A stretch of DNA of 64,000 nucleotides, taken from NCBI GenBank assembly GCA_021413845.1, contig JAIOPP010000006.1:62001-126000 (forward strand), given 5' to 3'. Position numbers and translations under genes: made by a program. The notes below the pieces were generated by a model. The model did no database searches, was not told the origin of the DNA, and saw only the letters and a list, made by a program, of their open reading frames with translations. Source of the DNA: Planctomycetia bacterium (GTDB lineage: Bacteria > Planctomycetota > Planctomycetia > Pirellulales > PNKZ01). Of the stretch, positions 18,396 to 29,100 are shown piece by piece. Position 1 is the first letter of the stretch; each line of letters opens with the position of its first letter.

Positions 18396-19805
18396 ATGAG
18401 TGCCAAATGTTTCACGCGCGGTCTTCTGATTCTCGTGCCGATGCTCATTGCGGCCTGTGCCGCAGGGGTATATTTCGCTCCTTCGCTACGAACCCGATTT
18501 CTCGCCGCGGTCGGTGCCGAAGCCGGCTACGAAAAGCCGGTGATGAAGCAACCCGACGAGCATGCGGGTCATGAGCACGGCAGCCATGACCATGCCGGAC
18601 ATAGCGAACAGAATTCGATCGAGCTCAGCACGCAGGCTCAAGCCAACATCGGCTTGAAGCTCGGGAAGGTCGAACTCACGACTTTCAACCGCACGATCTC
18701 GGTGCCGGGCATGTTGCGCGAACGGCCGGGTCGCTCGACCGTCGCGATCACGGCTCCGCTCACCGGCATCGTCACGCAGATTTTCCCGATTCTCGGCGAA
18801 GCGGTGCAGCCCGGCCAAAAGCTCTTCGAGTTGCGTCTGACGCATGAAGAGCTGGTACAGGCGCAAGGAGATTTTCTTCGCGTTGCCGAAGAACTCGACG
18901 TGATCGAGCGCGAGATCAAGCGATTGGAGAAGATCGCCGTCGACGGCGGCATCGCGGGGCGTCAGGTGCTCGAACGGCAATACGAACAACAAAACAAGCA
19001 AGCCGTGTTGAGGGCCCAACATCAAGCGCTCCTCTTGCATGGCCTATCCGAAGAACAAGTGAATGGGATTTTGACGAAGCGCACTTTGCTGCGAACGTTG
19101 ATGGTCTTCGTGCCGGAAGAACAAGAATCTGCGATCAAGAACGAGTCGCCGATACAAGTAACTTACGAAATTCAAGAACTGAAAATCGAGCGCGGGCAGA
19201 GCGTTACGGCCGGCGAAACGATGGCCGTGCTGACGGATCATGCGACGTTGTTCATCGAAGGAAGCGCGTTCGATAAAGACGTCCTCGCGGTCAATCGCAC
19301 GATCGAAAACGGCTGGCTCGTCGATGCGGCGATCGAAACGGAAGACGCGCCGCCGCAAGTCATCAGCAAACTGCCGATCTTATATGTGGCGGGAAAGGTC
19401 GATCCGGAAACGCGCACGTTTCATTTCTACGTGCCGCTTACGAATCCGCTGCTGCGCGACGTGAAATCGGCGGACGGTCATCGGTTTCTTAGTTGGCGCT
19501 ATAAGCCGGGCCAGCGCGTGCAAGTCGTGGTGCCGGTCGAGAAGTGGAAAGATCGGATCGTGTTGCCCGTCGGGGCCGTAGCTCAGAGCGGTGTGGAGAC
19601 CTACGTTTTCTCTCCCAACGGCGACCACTTCGATCGTCGAGCCGTGCATGTCGAATACCGCGATCGCTTCTCCGTGGTTATCGCCAACGATGGTTCGCTG
19701 TTTCCGGGCGATTCCGTAGTGCTAGCCGGTGCGCAACAAATGCAGCTGGCCTTGAAGAATAAATCGGGAGGGGCGATCGATCCGCATGCGGGACACAACC
19801 ACTAA
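18396..19805 (+). CDS. Heavy-metal RND efflux periplasmic adaptor (CzcB/CusB type)
   Basis: This is a 469-residue membrane-fusion protein. It has an N-terminal membrane anchor (about 9-28) and a His-rich metal-binding stretch at residues 55-69 (EHAGHEHGSHDHAGH). A barrel-sandwich half (TAPLTGIVTQIFPILGEAVQ) and an alpha-hairpin (about 150-220) follow, then beta-barrel and membrane-proximal domains, and a C-terminal PHAGHNH. The ATG at 18396 has AGGAA upstream. The adaptor links the inner-membrane pump to an outer-membrane channel; no CzcC/CusC-like channel is in the window. The His-rich ends favour Zn/Co/Cd or Cu/Ag, but the metal cannot be fixed by eye. Confidence 0.92.
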   Translation: MSAKCFTRGLLILVPMLIAACAAGVYFAPSLRTRFLAAVGAEAGYEKPVMKQPDEHAGHEHGSHDHAGHSEQNSIELSTQAQANIGLKLGKVELTTFNRTISVPGMLRERPGRSTVAITAPLTGIVTQIFPILGEAVQPGQKLFELRLTHEELVQAQGDFLRVAEELDVIEREIKRLEKIAVDGGIAGRQVLERQYEQQNKQAVLRAQHQALLLHGLSEEQVNGILTKRTLLRTLMVFVPEEQESAIKNESPIQVTYEIQELKIERGQSVTAGETMAVLTDHATLFIEGSAFDKDVLAVNRTIENGWLVDAAIETEDAPPQVISKLPILYVAGKVDPETRTFHFYVPLTNPLLRDVKSADGHRFLSWRYKPGQRVQVVVPVEKWKDRIVLPVGAVAQSGVETYVFSPNGDHFDRRAVHVEYRDRFSVVIANDGSLFPGDSVVLAGAQQMQLALKNKSGGAIDPHAGHNH

Positions 19806-19872
19806 CGCCGCCGTTCGTAATGCCGCACGCGAAGCTCGCACGCCCGTCACGTACGTTTGAGGAATTCCGTTC

Positions 19873-22800
19873 ATGCTCAATGCCGTCATTAAATTCTCGC
19901 TTCGCTATCGCCTCGTGACGATTGCTTTAGCGCTCGTCGTCACTTGTTACGGCGGTTATGAGCTGTCGCAATTGCCGATCGACGTCTTTCCGGATCTCAA
20001 TCGTCCGCGGGTGACGATCATGACCGAAGCTCCCGGCCTTGCTCCCGAAGAAGTGGAGACGTTGATCACGTTCCCGCTCGAGTCGGTGCTCAACGGTGCT
20101 ACCGGCGTGCAGGCGGTGCGAAGTTCTTCCGGAGTCGGACTGTCGGTGATCTACGTTGAATTCGCTTGGGGTACGGATATCTACGTCGATCGGCAGATTG
20201 TGGCGGAGAAGATCGCGCTCGCGAGCGATCGGATGCCGAAAGGAGTCAGGCCGCAGTTGGCCCCCATCTCGTCGGTGATGGGTCAGATCATGCAGATCGG
20301 AATCTGGAGTGAAGGAGGAAAGACCGATCCGATGGAGGTGCGCACCACCGCCGATTGGCTCGTGCGCCAGCGCTTGCTGACGATTCCGGGAATCGCGCAG
20401 GTCGTCACGATGGGAGGAGGCCGGAAACAATTTCAGGTGCTGGTGAATCCCGAGAAACTTCTGAAATACGACCTGACTTTGGAAGATGTCGAGCATGCCG
20501 TGGCGGCAAGCAACTCGAATGCCACGGGAGGCTATTTGAATCAAGGAGGGAACGAGCTGTTGGTCCGTTCGCTGGGACGGATTCAAAAGATCGAGGAATT
20601 GGAAAGCGTCGTCGTTAAGGCGTCGTCGGATCGTTCGGTGTTGCTCGGCGATGTGGCGCGCGTGGCGGAAGGAGCGCAAGTCAAACGGGGCGACGCCGCC
20701 GTCGATGGAATGCCGGCCGTCATGCTCACGATCTCGAAGCAGCCCGGTGCCGATACGCGCAAGCTGACGGATGACGTCGTCCGGGCTCTGGAAGATCTCA
20801 AGCCATCGCTCCCGGCCGATTTCCGCATCAATACCGATGTGTATCAGCAAAAAACGTTCATCGATTTGAGCATCCAGAACGTCGTCGAGGCGCTTCGCGA
20901 CGGGGGGATACTCGTCGTCATCATCCTGTTTCTGTTTTTGCTTAACTTTCGCACCACGTTTATCACACTGACGGCAATCCCGCTGTCGATCGTGGTTACA
21001 GGCTTGATTTTCAAATGGTTCGACATGTCGATCAACACGATGACGCTCGGCGGATTGGCCGTCGCCATCGGCGAGCTCGTCGACGATGCGATCGTCGATG
21101 TCGAGAACATTTTCCGTCGCTTGCGCGAGAACCAACATGCGGCGCACCCGAAAACCGCGCTGCGCATCGTCTACGAAGCCAGCAGCGAAGTGCGCAACTC
21201 GATCGTCTTCAGCACGATTCTCGTCGTGTTGGTATTCGTTCCTTTGTTCGCGCTCGGCGGGATGGAAGGACGCTTGTTCACGCCGCTCGGCGTGGCCTAT
21301 ATCGTGTCGATTTCGGCATCGCTCGTCGTCTCGCTCACCGTGACACCGGTGCTTTCTTATTGGTTGCTGCCGCAGGCGAAGGTCATGGCGCACGACAAGG
21401 ACGGGCTGTTGGTTCGTGTGCTTAAAAACATCGCGGGACATGCAATTCGCCTCAGCGTGCGGCATCCGTGGCCGATTTTGACGACAGTTGCCGCGGCGGT
21501 CGTCGTGAGCCTCGTGGTCGTTTCGCAACTCGGCCGAGATTTTTTACCGTCGTTCAACGAAGGGAGCGTGCAGATCAACGTGCTGCTTCCGCCCGGCACG
21601 TCGCTCGACACGTCGAACCAGATCGCGGGCATGGTCGACCAACGGCTGAAGAAGATGCAGACCGACGGCAAGGTTCTGGCCTTCGGCCGACGGACGGGCC
21701 GAGCGGAACTCGACGAGCATGCCGAGGGGGTGAACGTTTCCGAGATTATCGTCAGCCTCAATCCGAACGCACATCAATCGCGCGAGGAAGTGCTGGCCGA
21801 GATGCGCGAAGAGCTCACGCAGGTGCCCGGCGTTACGATTTCGGCGGAGCAACCGTTGGCGCATCTCATCAGCCATATGCTTTCGGGCGTGAAAGCGCAA
21901 ATCGGCATCAAGCTCTACGGCGACGATCTCACCGTCTTGCGCACGAAGGCCGACGAAATGAAGGCGGCGATCGAGACGGTGGCGGGAGTCAAAGATCTGA
22001 TGGTCGAACAGCAAATCGAAATCCCACAACTTCAGATCAACCTCGACCGCCGGCAACTCGCCGCCAACGGCATGACTTCCGACTACGTGAACGAGTTCAT
22101 AGAAACGGCGATGAACGGTCGTGTCGTTTCCGAGATCGTGCTGGGAGAGCGGAAGTTCGATCTGGTCGTTCGATTGGAAGACGAATACCGCCAAGACCCG
22201 ACGAAGCTGCAACGGCTATCGTTGAACCTTCCGAGCGGCGGCCGCATCCCGCTCTCGTCGGTCGCGGAAATCATACCCGGCACCGGCCCGAATACGATCA
22301 ATCGCGAGAGCGTCAGGCGACGGATCATTCTTCAATGCAACACGGCGGGCCGCGACCTGAACTCCGTCGTGACGGATATTCAAAAGCGATTGGAGCCGAT
22401 CCGAGCGTCGCTCCCGAACGGATATCTCATCGAATACGGTGGACAATTCGAGAGCCAGAAAAACGCTACGCGCACGATCGGCCTGTTAAGTTTGATTTCG
22501 CTTTCGGCGATGTTCCTGGCGCTGTACACGTTGTTTCGCTCGGTAAATATGGCCCTGCAAGTGCTGTCGGCGCTGCCGATGGCCGCGATCGGCGCCGTCG
22601 CGGCGCTCGTCATCACCGGGCAATCGCTGACCGTCGCGAGCATGGTCGGATTTATTTCGCTCTCGGGCATCGCCTCGCGCAACGGCATCCTGCTGATCGC
22701 GCACTATTTGCATCTCGTTCGCTACGAGGGAGAGAAGTTCACGCCGGAAATGATCGAGCGCGCCGGCAAGGAACGCTTGGCCCCGATGCTGATGACGGCG

Positions 22801-23037
22801 CTCACGGCCGGCATCGCGCTGATTCCGCTAGTGCTCGCCTCCGGCGAACCGGGCAAGGAAATACTTTATCCGGTTGCGACGGTAATTCTCGGCGGCTTGA
22901 TCAGTTCGACGCTGCTCGACTTCTTCGTTCATCCCGCATTGTTCTGGCTCTTCGGGCGGAAAGATGCCGAGCACCAAGTCGCGGTCGGCGACGGCGATGA
23001 ACTCGACGAAGCGATCGCCGCGCCCCAGTCGCGTTAA
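19873..23037 (+). CDS. Heavy-metal RND efflux pump, inner membrane (CzcA/CusA family)
   Basis: This 1054-residue HME-RND transporter begins MLNAVIKFSLRYRLVTIALA and has PIDVFPDLNRPRV in the first strand region. The TM4 motif AIGELVDDAIVDVENIFRR carries the acidic residues of the proton relay. Twelve membrane segments fall in two repeats, with two large periplasmic loops, and the length is normal. GAGGA lies about 10 bases before the ATG. It is co-directional with the adaptor (67-base gap) and exports divalent or monovalent metal ions from periplasm or cytoplasm using the proton gradient. Its stop faces the end of the signalling operon with a 4-base convergent overlap (23034-23037). Confidence 0.95.
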   Translation: MLNAVIKFSLRYRLVTIALALVVTCYGGYELSQLPIDVFPDLNRPRVTIMTEAPGLAPEEVETLITFPLESVLNGATGVQAVRSSSGVGLSVIYVEFAWGTDIYVDRQIVAEKIALASDRMPKGVRPQLAPISSVMGQIMQIGIWSEGGKTDPMEVRTTADWLVRQRLLTIPGIAQVVTMGGGRKQFQVLVNPEKLLKYDLTLEDVEHAVAASNSNATGGYLNQGGNELLVRSLGRIQKIEELESVVVKASSDRSVLLGDVARVAEGAQVKRGDAAVDGMPAVMLTISKQPGADTRKLTDDVVRALEDLKPSLPADFRINTDVYQQKTFIDLSIQNVVEALRDGGILVVIILFLFLLNFRTTFITLTAIPLSIVVTGLIFKWFDMSINTMTLGGLAVAIGELVDDAIVDVENIFRRLRENQHAAHPKTALRIVYEASSEVRNSIVFSTILVVLVFVPLFALGGMEGRLFTPLGVAYIVSISASLVVSLTVTPVLSYWLLPQAKVMAHDKDGLLVRVLKNIAGHAIRLSVRHPWPILTTVAAAVVVSLVVVSQLGRDFLPSFNEGSVQINVLLPPGTSLDTSNQIAGMVDQRLKKMQTDGKVLAFGRRTGRAELDEHAEGVNVSEIIVSLNPNAHQSREEVLAEMREELTQVPGVTISAEQPLAHLISHMLSGVKAQIGIKLYGDDLTVLRTKADEMKAAIETVAGVKDLMVEQQIEIPQLQINLDRRQLAANGMTSDYVNEFIETAMNGRVVSEIVLGERKFDLVVRLEDEYRQDPTKLQRLSLNLPSGGRIPLSSVAEIIPGTGPNTINRESVRRRIILQCNTAGRDLNSVVTDIQKRLEPIRASLPNGYLIEYGGQFESQKNATRTIGLLSLISLSAMFLALYTLFRSVNMALQVLSALPMAAIGAVAALVITGQSLTVASMVGFISLSGIASRNGILLIAHYLHLVRYEGEKFTPEMIERAGKERLAPMLMTALTAGIALIPLVLASGEPGKEILYPVATVILGGLISSTLLDFFVHPALFWLFGRKDAEHQVAVGDGDELDEAIAAPQSR

Positions 23038-24647
23038 GGGGAGATTCCGCTGAGTGCATCCTTAAGGCGCGTTAGTTCGACCGGCTTGACCAAGTGTTGA
23101 TCGAACCCGGCGGCGCGCGTTCGTTTGCGGTCTTCGTCGGCACCGTAGCCGCTAAGCGCGATTAAGTGCAACGACGCCGACGAGGGATCGGCGCGCAGCG
23201 CTTGGGCGAGGGCGTATCCATCGAGTTCGCCCGGCAAGCCGAGATCGGAGATCACGACATTCGGATGAAAGGCTTTGACCGCGTTCAAGCCTGCGTTCCC
23301 GTCGCCGGCCACCTCCACTTGGTAGCCCAAGAACTTTAAGAGCATTTGTAGGCTTCTGGCCGCATCGACGTTGTCTTCCACGATGAGAATTCGCAATCCG
23401 CCGGCGAAAGACTTTGCGCTTTCCGAAACACTCAGTTCATTCGCAACGACGGCGACTTTCATGAGCGGGATTTTCATCGTGAAGGCCGCACCTCGATTCG
23501 GGCCTTCGCTACTTGCGCTCACGGAGCCGCCATGCAATTCGGCGAGCCCCTTTACGAGCGCCAAACCGAGCCCGAGCCCGCCGTTTTGACGATCCAAAGG
23601 TTGATCGGCCTGGCAAAACGGCTCGAACAAGTGCGCCATAACATCGGCGTCTAATCCGGCACCAGTATCGCTTACCGTGACGATTCCGATTCCCTTGTCG
23701 AGCTCCGCATCGACTTCGACCGTAACGTTCCCTCCCGGCGGCGTAAACTTTCCTGCGTTGTGCAGCAAGTTGCCGATCACTTGGGCCACGCGCGTCGGAT
23801 CGGCCATGAGCGGCAGCGAGCGTTGCCGCAAGACGATTTCGAAATGGACTCCGCTCGATGCCAATGTGGGCCGGTAATCTTCCGAGGTCTGTCGAACGAT
23901 CTCGACTAAGTCGCACCGTTCGGTTCGTAGTCGGACCTTGCCGCGAGCGATCCGCGCAACATCCAGCAGGTCGTCGATCAAACGCGACATGTGCGCCACT
24001 TGGCGCGAAAGAATCTCGCGCGCACTTTCGATGGTATCGTTCGTAGGGCCCGAGAGTCGAAGAATCTCGACCGCGTTTCGAACCGGTGCAAGCGGATTGC
24101 GCAGCTCGTGCGCAAGCATCGCGAGGAACTCGTCTTTTCGTCGATCCGCTTCCTTGAGCTCCGCAGCGTACTTCCGGCTTTCGTTGAGCAAGCGAACGTT
24201 CTCGTCCGTCGCGATCCGCAGTTCATCGCGCTGCAACGCGACCTCTTGCCGCTGCCGGTACAGCTCGAAGAAAACGTCGGTTTTGCTTCGCAGAATGTCG
24301 GGCTCGATCGGCTTATGAAGAAAATCGACCGCCCCGGCCTCGTAGCCCCGAAAGCGACGTTGCCGATCGGCGCTGCCGGCCGTGAGGAAGATGATGGGGA
24401 CGCGCCGCGTCCGTTCCGTCCCGCGCATCAACTCGGCTAGCTCGAAGCCGTCCATAATGGGCATCTGAACGTCGAGGATCGCTAAGGCGACGTCGTACTT
24501 CAACAAGAGCTCGAGTGCTTCGGTGCCGGACTTCGCTTTGAGCGCCACCAAGCCCTCGCGGCGCAGCAGCGCTTCGAGCGCCAAGAGATTCTCCGCAAGG
24601 TCGTCGACAAGCAGAAAATAAACGGGTTCGAGATGCGTGGCGCTCAT
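23034..24647 (-). CDS. Hybrid histidine kinase: REC - HisKA - HATPase - REC
   Basis: This 537-residue soluble kinase has no membrane segment. The N-terminal receiver has phospho-acceptor Asp59 (AILDVQMP). A short coiled coil leads to a HisKA with His180 (LAHELRNP), then a HATPase_c (DTGAGLDADVMAHLFEPFCQ, GGLGLGLALVKGL), and a C-terminal receiver (VVISDLGLPGE). The start was set at 24647, where ATGA overlaps the end of cheB; a longer reading adds 23 residues without family character. It is the last gene of the CheR/CheB operon. The N-terminal receiver probably lets an upstream kinase control this one. The target output is unknown. Confidence 0.9.
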   Translation of the reverse strand: MSATHLEPVYFLLVDDLAENLLALEALLRREGLVALKAKSGTEALELLLKYDVALAILDVQMPIMDGFELAELMRGTERTRRVPIIFLTAGSADRQRRFRGYEAGAVDFLHKPIEPDILRSKTDVFFELYRQRQEVALQRDELRIATDENVRLLNESRKYAAELKEADRRKDEFLAMLAHELRNPLAPVRNAVEILRLSGPTNDTIESAREILSRQVAHMSRLIDDLLDVARIARGKVRLRTERCDLVEIVRQTSEDYRPTLASSGVHFEIVLRQRSLPLMADPTRVAQVIGNLLHNAGKFTPPGGNVTVEVDAELDKGIGIVTVSDTGAGLDADVMAHLFEPFCQADQPLDRQNGGLGLGLALVKGLAELHGGSVSASSEGPNRGAAFTMKIPLMKVAVVANELSVSESAKSFAGGLRILIVEDNVDAARSLQMLLKFLGYQVEVAGDGNAGLNAVKAFHPNVVISDLGLPGELDGYALAQALRADPSSASLHLIALSGYGADEDRKRTRAAGFDQHLVKPVELTRLKDALSGISP

Positions 24648-25219
24648 ACGAGTCCGGCGACCTCGATGAGATAGGCAGCGATTTCCGGCAAACCGAGTAC
24701 GCGAGCGCCGGGACAAGCCGCGAGCGCAGATTCAGGCATCGCCGAGGCGTATGCCGATTTCGGACACTGAACTACGGTCGAGCCTCCCGCACGGTAGATG
24801 GCACGCAAGCCTTGAGAGCCGTCGCTATTGGCTCCGGTGAGAACGACGCCGACGAGGCCCTCGCCGTAAACATCGGCGGCGGATTCGAATAAGACATCGA
24901 TCGAGGGTCTGGAAAACAGCACGGGCTCTTCGCTCGAGAGCGATAGCCGATCGTCGGCCTCGACCAACACATGATAGTCGGGAGGCGCAATGTAGACAGT
25001 GCCGGCTTGAAGCGGTTCTTTATCTTCGATTTCCCTCACGTCGACTCGGCATTTCATCTGTAAAAGCTTAGCCATCACACTGTTTTTGTCCGGAGCAAGA
25101 TGCACGACTGCGATCACCGGCAGCGGATAATGACGCGGCAACAACGGTAGTATAGCCGATAGCGCTTCCACTGCGCCGGCCGAAGCACCGATGACGATCG
25201 CTCGAGCGCGCGACGGCAT
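24644..25219 (-). CDS. CheB-type methylesterase without receiver domain
   Basis: This 191-residue CheB catalytic domain has Ser13 in GASAGA, His40 in VVHLAPDK and Asp133 in GANSDGSQG, the full triad. The usual N-terminal receiver is missing, so this is the stand-alone form found in alternative chemosensory or stress pathways. The start at 25219 overlaps the cheR stop by one base (TAATG), and the stop overlaps the next kinase start. Its partner CheR is directly upstream. No methyl-accepting protein or CheA is present in the window, so the substrate may be a non-MCP target or an MCP encoded elsewhere. Confidence 0.9.
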   Translation of the reverse strand: MPSRARAIVIGASAGAVEALSAILPLLPRHYPLPVIAVVHLAPDKNSVMAKLLQMKCRVDVREIEDKEPLQAGTVYIAPPDYHVLVEADDRLSLSSEEPVLFSRPSIDVLFESAADVYGEGLVGVVLTGANSDGSQGLRAIYRAGGSTVVQCPKSAYASAMPESALAACPGARVLGLPEIAAYLIEVAGLV

Positions 25220-26046
25220 TAGGGGGTGCCTCGTTTTTGATAAATGCGCGCGTCGCGCGAGAACTCGGTGAAGTCGTCGGCATGTCGGGAGAATCGCAAA
25301 CTTTCTTTCGCACCTAAGCCGAGGAACCCTTTGCGCGACAAGGCGTCTTTGAACAAACCGACGGCCCGATTCTGCAGTTCCGGATCGAAATAGATGAGGA
25401 CGTTGCGACACGATACTAATTGGACTTCGGCAAAAACCGCGTCGGAGACGAGGCTATGGTCGGAAAACACGGTTCGACGGCGTAGGCTCTTGTCGAATAC
25501 CGCGGCTCCGTAGGCCGCGGTGTAATAATCGGACAACGACGACTTGCCTCCGGAACGACGATGGTTTTCCGTAAATAGCGGGATTCGATCCAGCTCGAAC
25601 ACTCCCGCCTCGGCCTTCTTCAGCGCTTCCAGGTTGATGTCGGTGCCGTAAAACAACGTGCGATCTTCGAGCCCCTCTTCGCGAAACAGGATCGCGAGCG
25701 AATACAACTCTTCGCCCGCACTACAGCCCGCCACCCATACCTTCAAGGAAGGATAGGTCCGTAAATGGGGGACGATGAGCTCGCGAATCGTGCGGAAATA
25801 CGCAGGATCGCGAAACAATTCACTGACTTGAACGGTTAAAAAAGAAAGCAGCGGAGAAAGCAGCGTCGGATCGTGCAGCAGCCGATCTTGAAGGAGCGAA
25901 AACGTTCGGCAACCGAAATGGTCCTTCGCGCGATGCAGTCTGCGCTTCACCGACGCCGGCGAATAGCCGCGGAAGTCGTAGTGGTACTTACGGAAGATCG
26001 CTTCGAGCACGAGGCGAATCTCGATGTCTTCGGTCGTGTCTGACAT
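25219..26046 (-). CDS. CheR-type SAM-dependent methyltransferase
   Basis: This 275-residue protein has an N-terminal helical CheR domain (residues 1-75) and a C-terminal Rossmann methyltransferase. The SAM motif is WVAGCSAGEELYSLAI, and YGTDINLEALKKAEAG and LVSCRNVLIYFD are family motifs. It transfers methyl groups to glutamates, normally on chemoreceptors. The start at 26046 (MSDTTED) fits family alignment better than the 16-residue upstream extension. It lies 54 bases after the big hybrid kinase and one base overlaps cheB, so the four genes form one operon. Confidence 0.92.
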   Translation of the reverse strand: MSDTTEDIEIRLVLEAIFRKYHYDFRGYSPASVKRRLHRAKDHFGCRTFSLLQDRLLHDPTLLSPLLSFLTVQVSELFRDPAYFRTIRELIVPHLRTYPSLKVWVAGCSAGEELYSLAILFREEGLEDRTLFYGTDINLEALKKAEAGVFELDRIPLFTENHRRSGGKSSLSDYYTAAYGAAVFDKSLRRRTVFSDHSLVSDAVFAEVQLVSCRNVLIYFDPELQNRAVGLFKDALSRKGFLGLGAKESLRFSRHADDFTEFSRDARIYQKRGTP

Positions 26047-26100
26047 CGCATTCTCTCTCAAGGGCACCTTCGACGCACGACCGCTTCGCTTCACTACCGC

Positions 26101-29100
26101 TTATCGAGGAATCCATACTCGTACCAACGACAGCAGCTTTTCCACATCCAACGGCTTTGCCATATAGTCGTTGGCACCGGCCGCGATGCACTGTTCTTGA
26201 TCGTTTTTCATCGCTTTGGCCGTCAACATGATCACAGGGAGCTTCTTCCATTCCGCTCGTTTACGGATCTCTTGAGTCGCCGTGATCCCGTCCATCTCAG
26301 GCATCATGACGTCCATCAGCACCAGATCGATCTCTTCGCCCTGCGCTTCGCGCGACTTCTCCAAAGCCGCCAACGCTTCCCGGCCGTTGCGGGCGAATTT
26401 GATGATCGCACCGCGCGGTTCGAGGATGCTTGTTAAGGCGAAGATGTTTCTCACGTCGTCTTCGACGATCAAGATTCGTCGACCTTCGAGCGCGGCGTCG
26501 CGACTGCGCGCCTTCTCCAAGAGCCGCTGCTGCTCGGCCGGTAAATCCGCCACGACTTGATGCAAAAACAACGTCACTTCATCCAGCAAGCGCTCGGGCG
26601 ATTTCGCTCCTTTGATGATAATGGATTTAGAATAGCGCCGGAGCCGCTGCTCTTCGTCGACCGATAGCTCTCGGCCCGTGTAGACGATGACCGGCGGAAA
26701 CGAGTAAGCATCTTCTCGGCTCAACGTTTCCAACAACGAATAGCCGGATGCGTCCGGCAAAGTCAGGTCGAGTACCATGCAATCGAAGGTCGCGTCTTTA
26801 AGTTGCTCGAGGCATTCGGCCGCGCTCCCGGCACCGACGGTTTCCACGTCGTGCGAGCCGAGCAGCTTGCGAAGACTATCGAGTTGCACGACGTCATCTT
26901 CCACGACTAAGACCCGACGCATCCGCTTCTCCAGCCGCGATTCCAAACGCTGCAGCGTATCGACCAATTCCTGTCGCGCGACCGGCTTAATCATGTAACC
27001 CACCGCTCCGAGCGAAATCGCCGTTTGTCCGTAGTCGCCGGCCGTGACGACATGCACCGGAATATGCCGCGTGCGAGCATCGTGCTTCAACCGATCAAGC
27101 ACGGAAAGGCCCGAATGATCCGGCAACCCGACGTCGAGCACCACAGCGCTCGGCAGGTATTGGACCGCCATGGCGATCCCTTCTTCGGCGGTCGCGGCGA
27201 TAAGGCACTGAAAGTTCAACTCATGCGCAAGGTCGATCAGAATCTTCGCGAAAGATTCGTCGTCTTCGACAACGAGAATCACGCGGCGATTGCCGGTCAA
27301 GCGCTCGCGATCGTCGTCGATACGGCGTGCCCGAGGCGCGCTCGGCGTCGGCGCGGCTGCCGGTCGAGCGAACGCCGGCGCATGCGATGTGGCGGGAGTG
27401 TTCAGCGGAAAAGCCATCGACTCCGACGATACATGGCGATGCGCAGCAGGCTTGTAAGCAGCGGTCAACGCTGCGTCGTAGACTTCGGGAATCGTCACCG
27501 TAAACACGCTGCCCCGGCCCGATTCGCTTTCGAGGCGAATCTCGCCGCCGAGAAGCCGCGTGAATTCGCGCGAGATGGAGAGGCCGAGTCCGGTGCCGCC
27601 GTATTTCCGATTCGTCGTTCCATCGGCTTGGCGAAACGCTTCGAACACGGCCTGCCGTTCGTGCTCCGCGATTCCGATGCCCGTGTCGATCACCGTAAAC
27701 GCGATCCGGCCGTCGACGTCGCGGCTCACCGTGAGCGCGACCTCGCCTTGTTCCGTGAACTTCATGGCATTCGACAATAAGTTCTTCAGCACTTGCTGCA
27801 GCCGTTGCCGGTCGCTCTCAATCGTCGTCGGGCAACCGGGCAAAAGCTCGGTTCGGAATTTCAGCCCCTTCTGCTCGGCTACCGGCTTGAAGGTGCGGAT
27901 GAGATCCTCGATCAGATACGACAGCGGCACTTGCTCCGGCCGGATCTCCATGTGGCCGGCTTCGATCTTCGACAGGTCGAGAATGTCGTTAATGAGCGAG
28001 AGCAGATCGTTGCCGGCGGCGCGGATCGTTTCGGCATACTGCACTTGCTCGGCCGAGAGATTCCCCTCGGAGTTATCGGCCAAGAGCTTGGCGAGAATGA
28101 GCGACGAATTGAGCGGCGTCCGCAACTCGTGCGACATATTCGCCAGAAAGTCCGATTTGTACCGGCTCGCTTGTTCCAACTCGCGGGCCTGCATTTGCAG
28201 CGAGGTCTTCGCGCGGCTCGCTTCGTCGCGTTGTACTTCGAGAAGCTGCGCCTGCTCTTCCAATTGAGAGTTCGTCTGCTCGAGTTCGGCTTGCTGTTGT
28301 TCGAGGCGCGATTGCGATTCCTTCAAGGCACGGCTCTGCTCTTCGAGTTCTTCATTCGATACGCGCAGCTCCTCGCCTTGCGTCTGAAGTTCTTCGGTCT
28401 GACGTTGCGTTTCTTCCAGCAGGTTCTGAAGATGTGCGCGATAATTCGCGGAACGAATCGCGACGCCGATCAGCTCGTATGCCTTCTCGAAAAGCTCCGT
28501 CGCCTCCTCATCGACGGGATGCACGAACCCCAGTTCGATCACTCCATTGACCGCGCCGTCCGCAGTGACCGGGGCGACGATGAGATTGCGCGGCTTGCTA
28601 TGCCCGAGCGCCGATCCGAGCGACAAATAACCGTCGGGGACGTCTCTCACGATAAAAGTCCGCACGTCTTTCGCGGCTTGGCCGAGCAGTCCGTCGCCCG
28701 GCTCGAAGCTCTGAGGGATCGAGCTTTCGGCGGGCACCCCATAAGCGGCGCTGCGGCGAAACCGGCTGCCGTCTTGCACGAAGAACGCGCCGGCCTGTGC
28801 GTCGAGATATTCGGCGAGGAACTTGAGGACGCTATCGCCGAGTTGCTCCAAGCGCGGATCGCCGGCCATCGCTTGGCTTAAGCCGATCTGTCCGAACTGC
28901 AGCCAATCTTGCCGACGACGGGCCAGCGCTGCGCGGCGCATCAAGTAGCCGACGACGCCTAGCAGCACGACTCCGACGATCCCGGTCAGGATTCCGCTGC
29001 CGACGGCAACTTGATAGGCGTTCTCCGTTTCTACGACTCGGATCTTCAAGAGCGCCAGTTCGTCGTCCTTCATCGTTCCGATCTGAGTTCGGATCGATTC

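Noticed and set aside
19927-21528. A 533-codon open frame on the minus strand
   Set aside because: It is antisense to the CzcA/CusA pump and rich in His, Arg and Asp from reversed codons; there is no plausible ribosome site.
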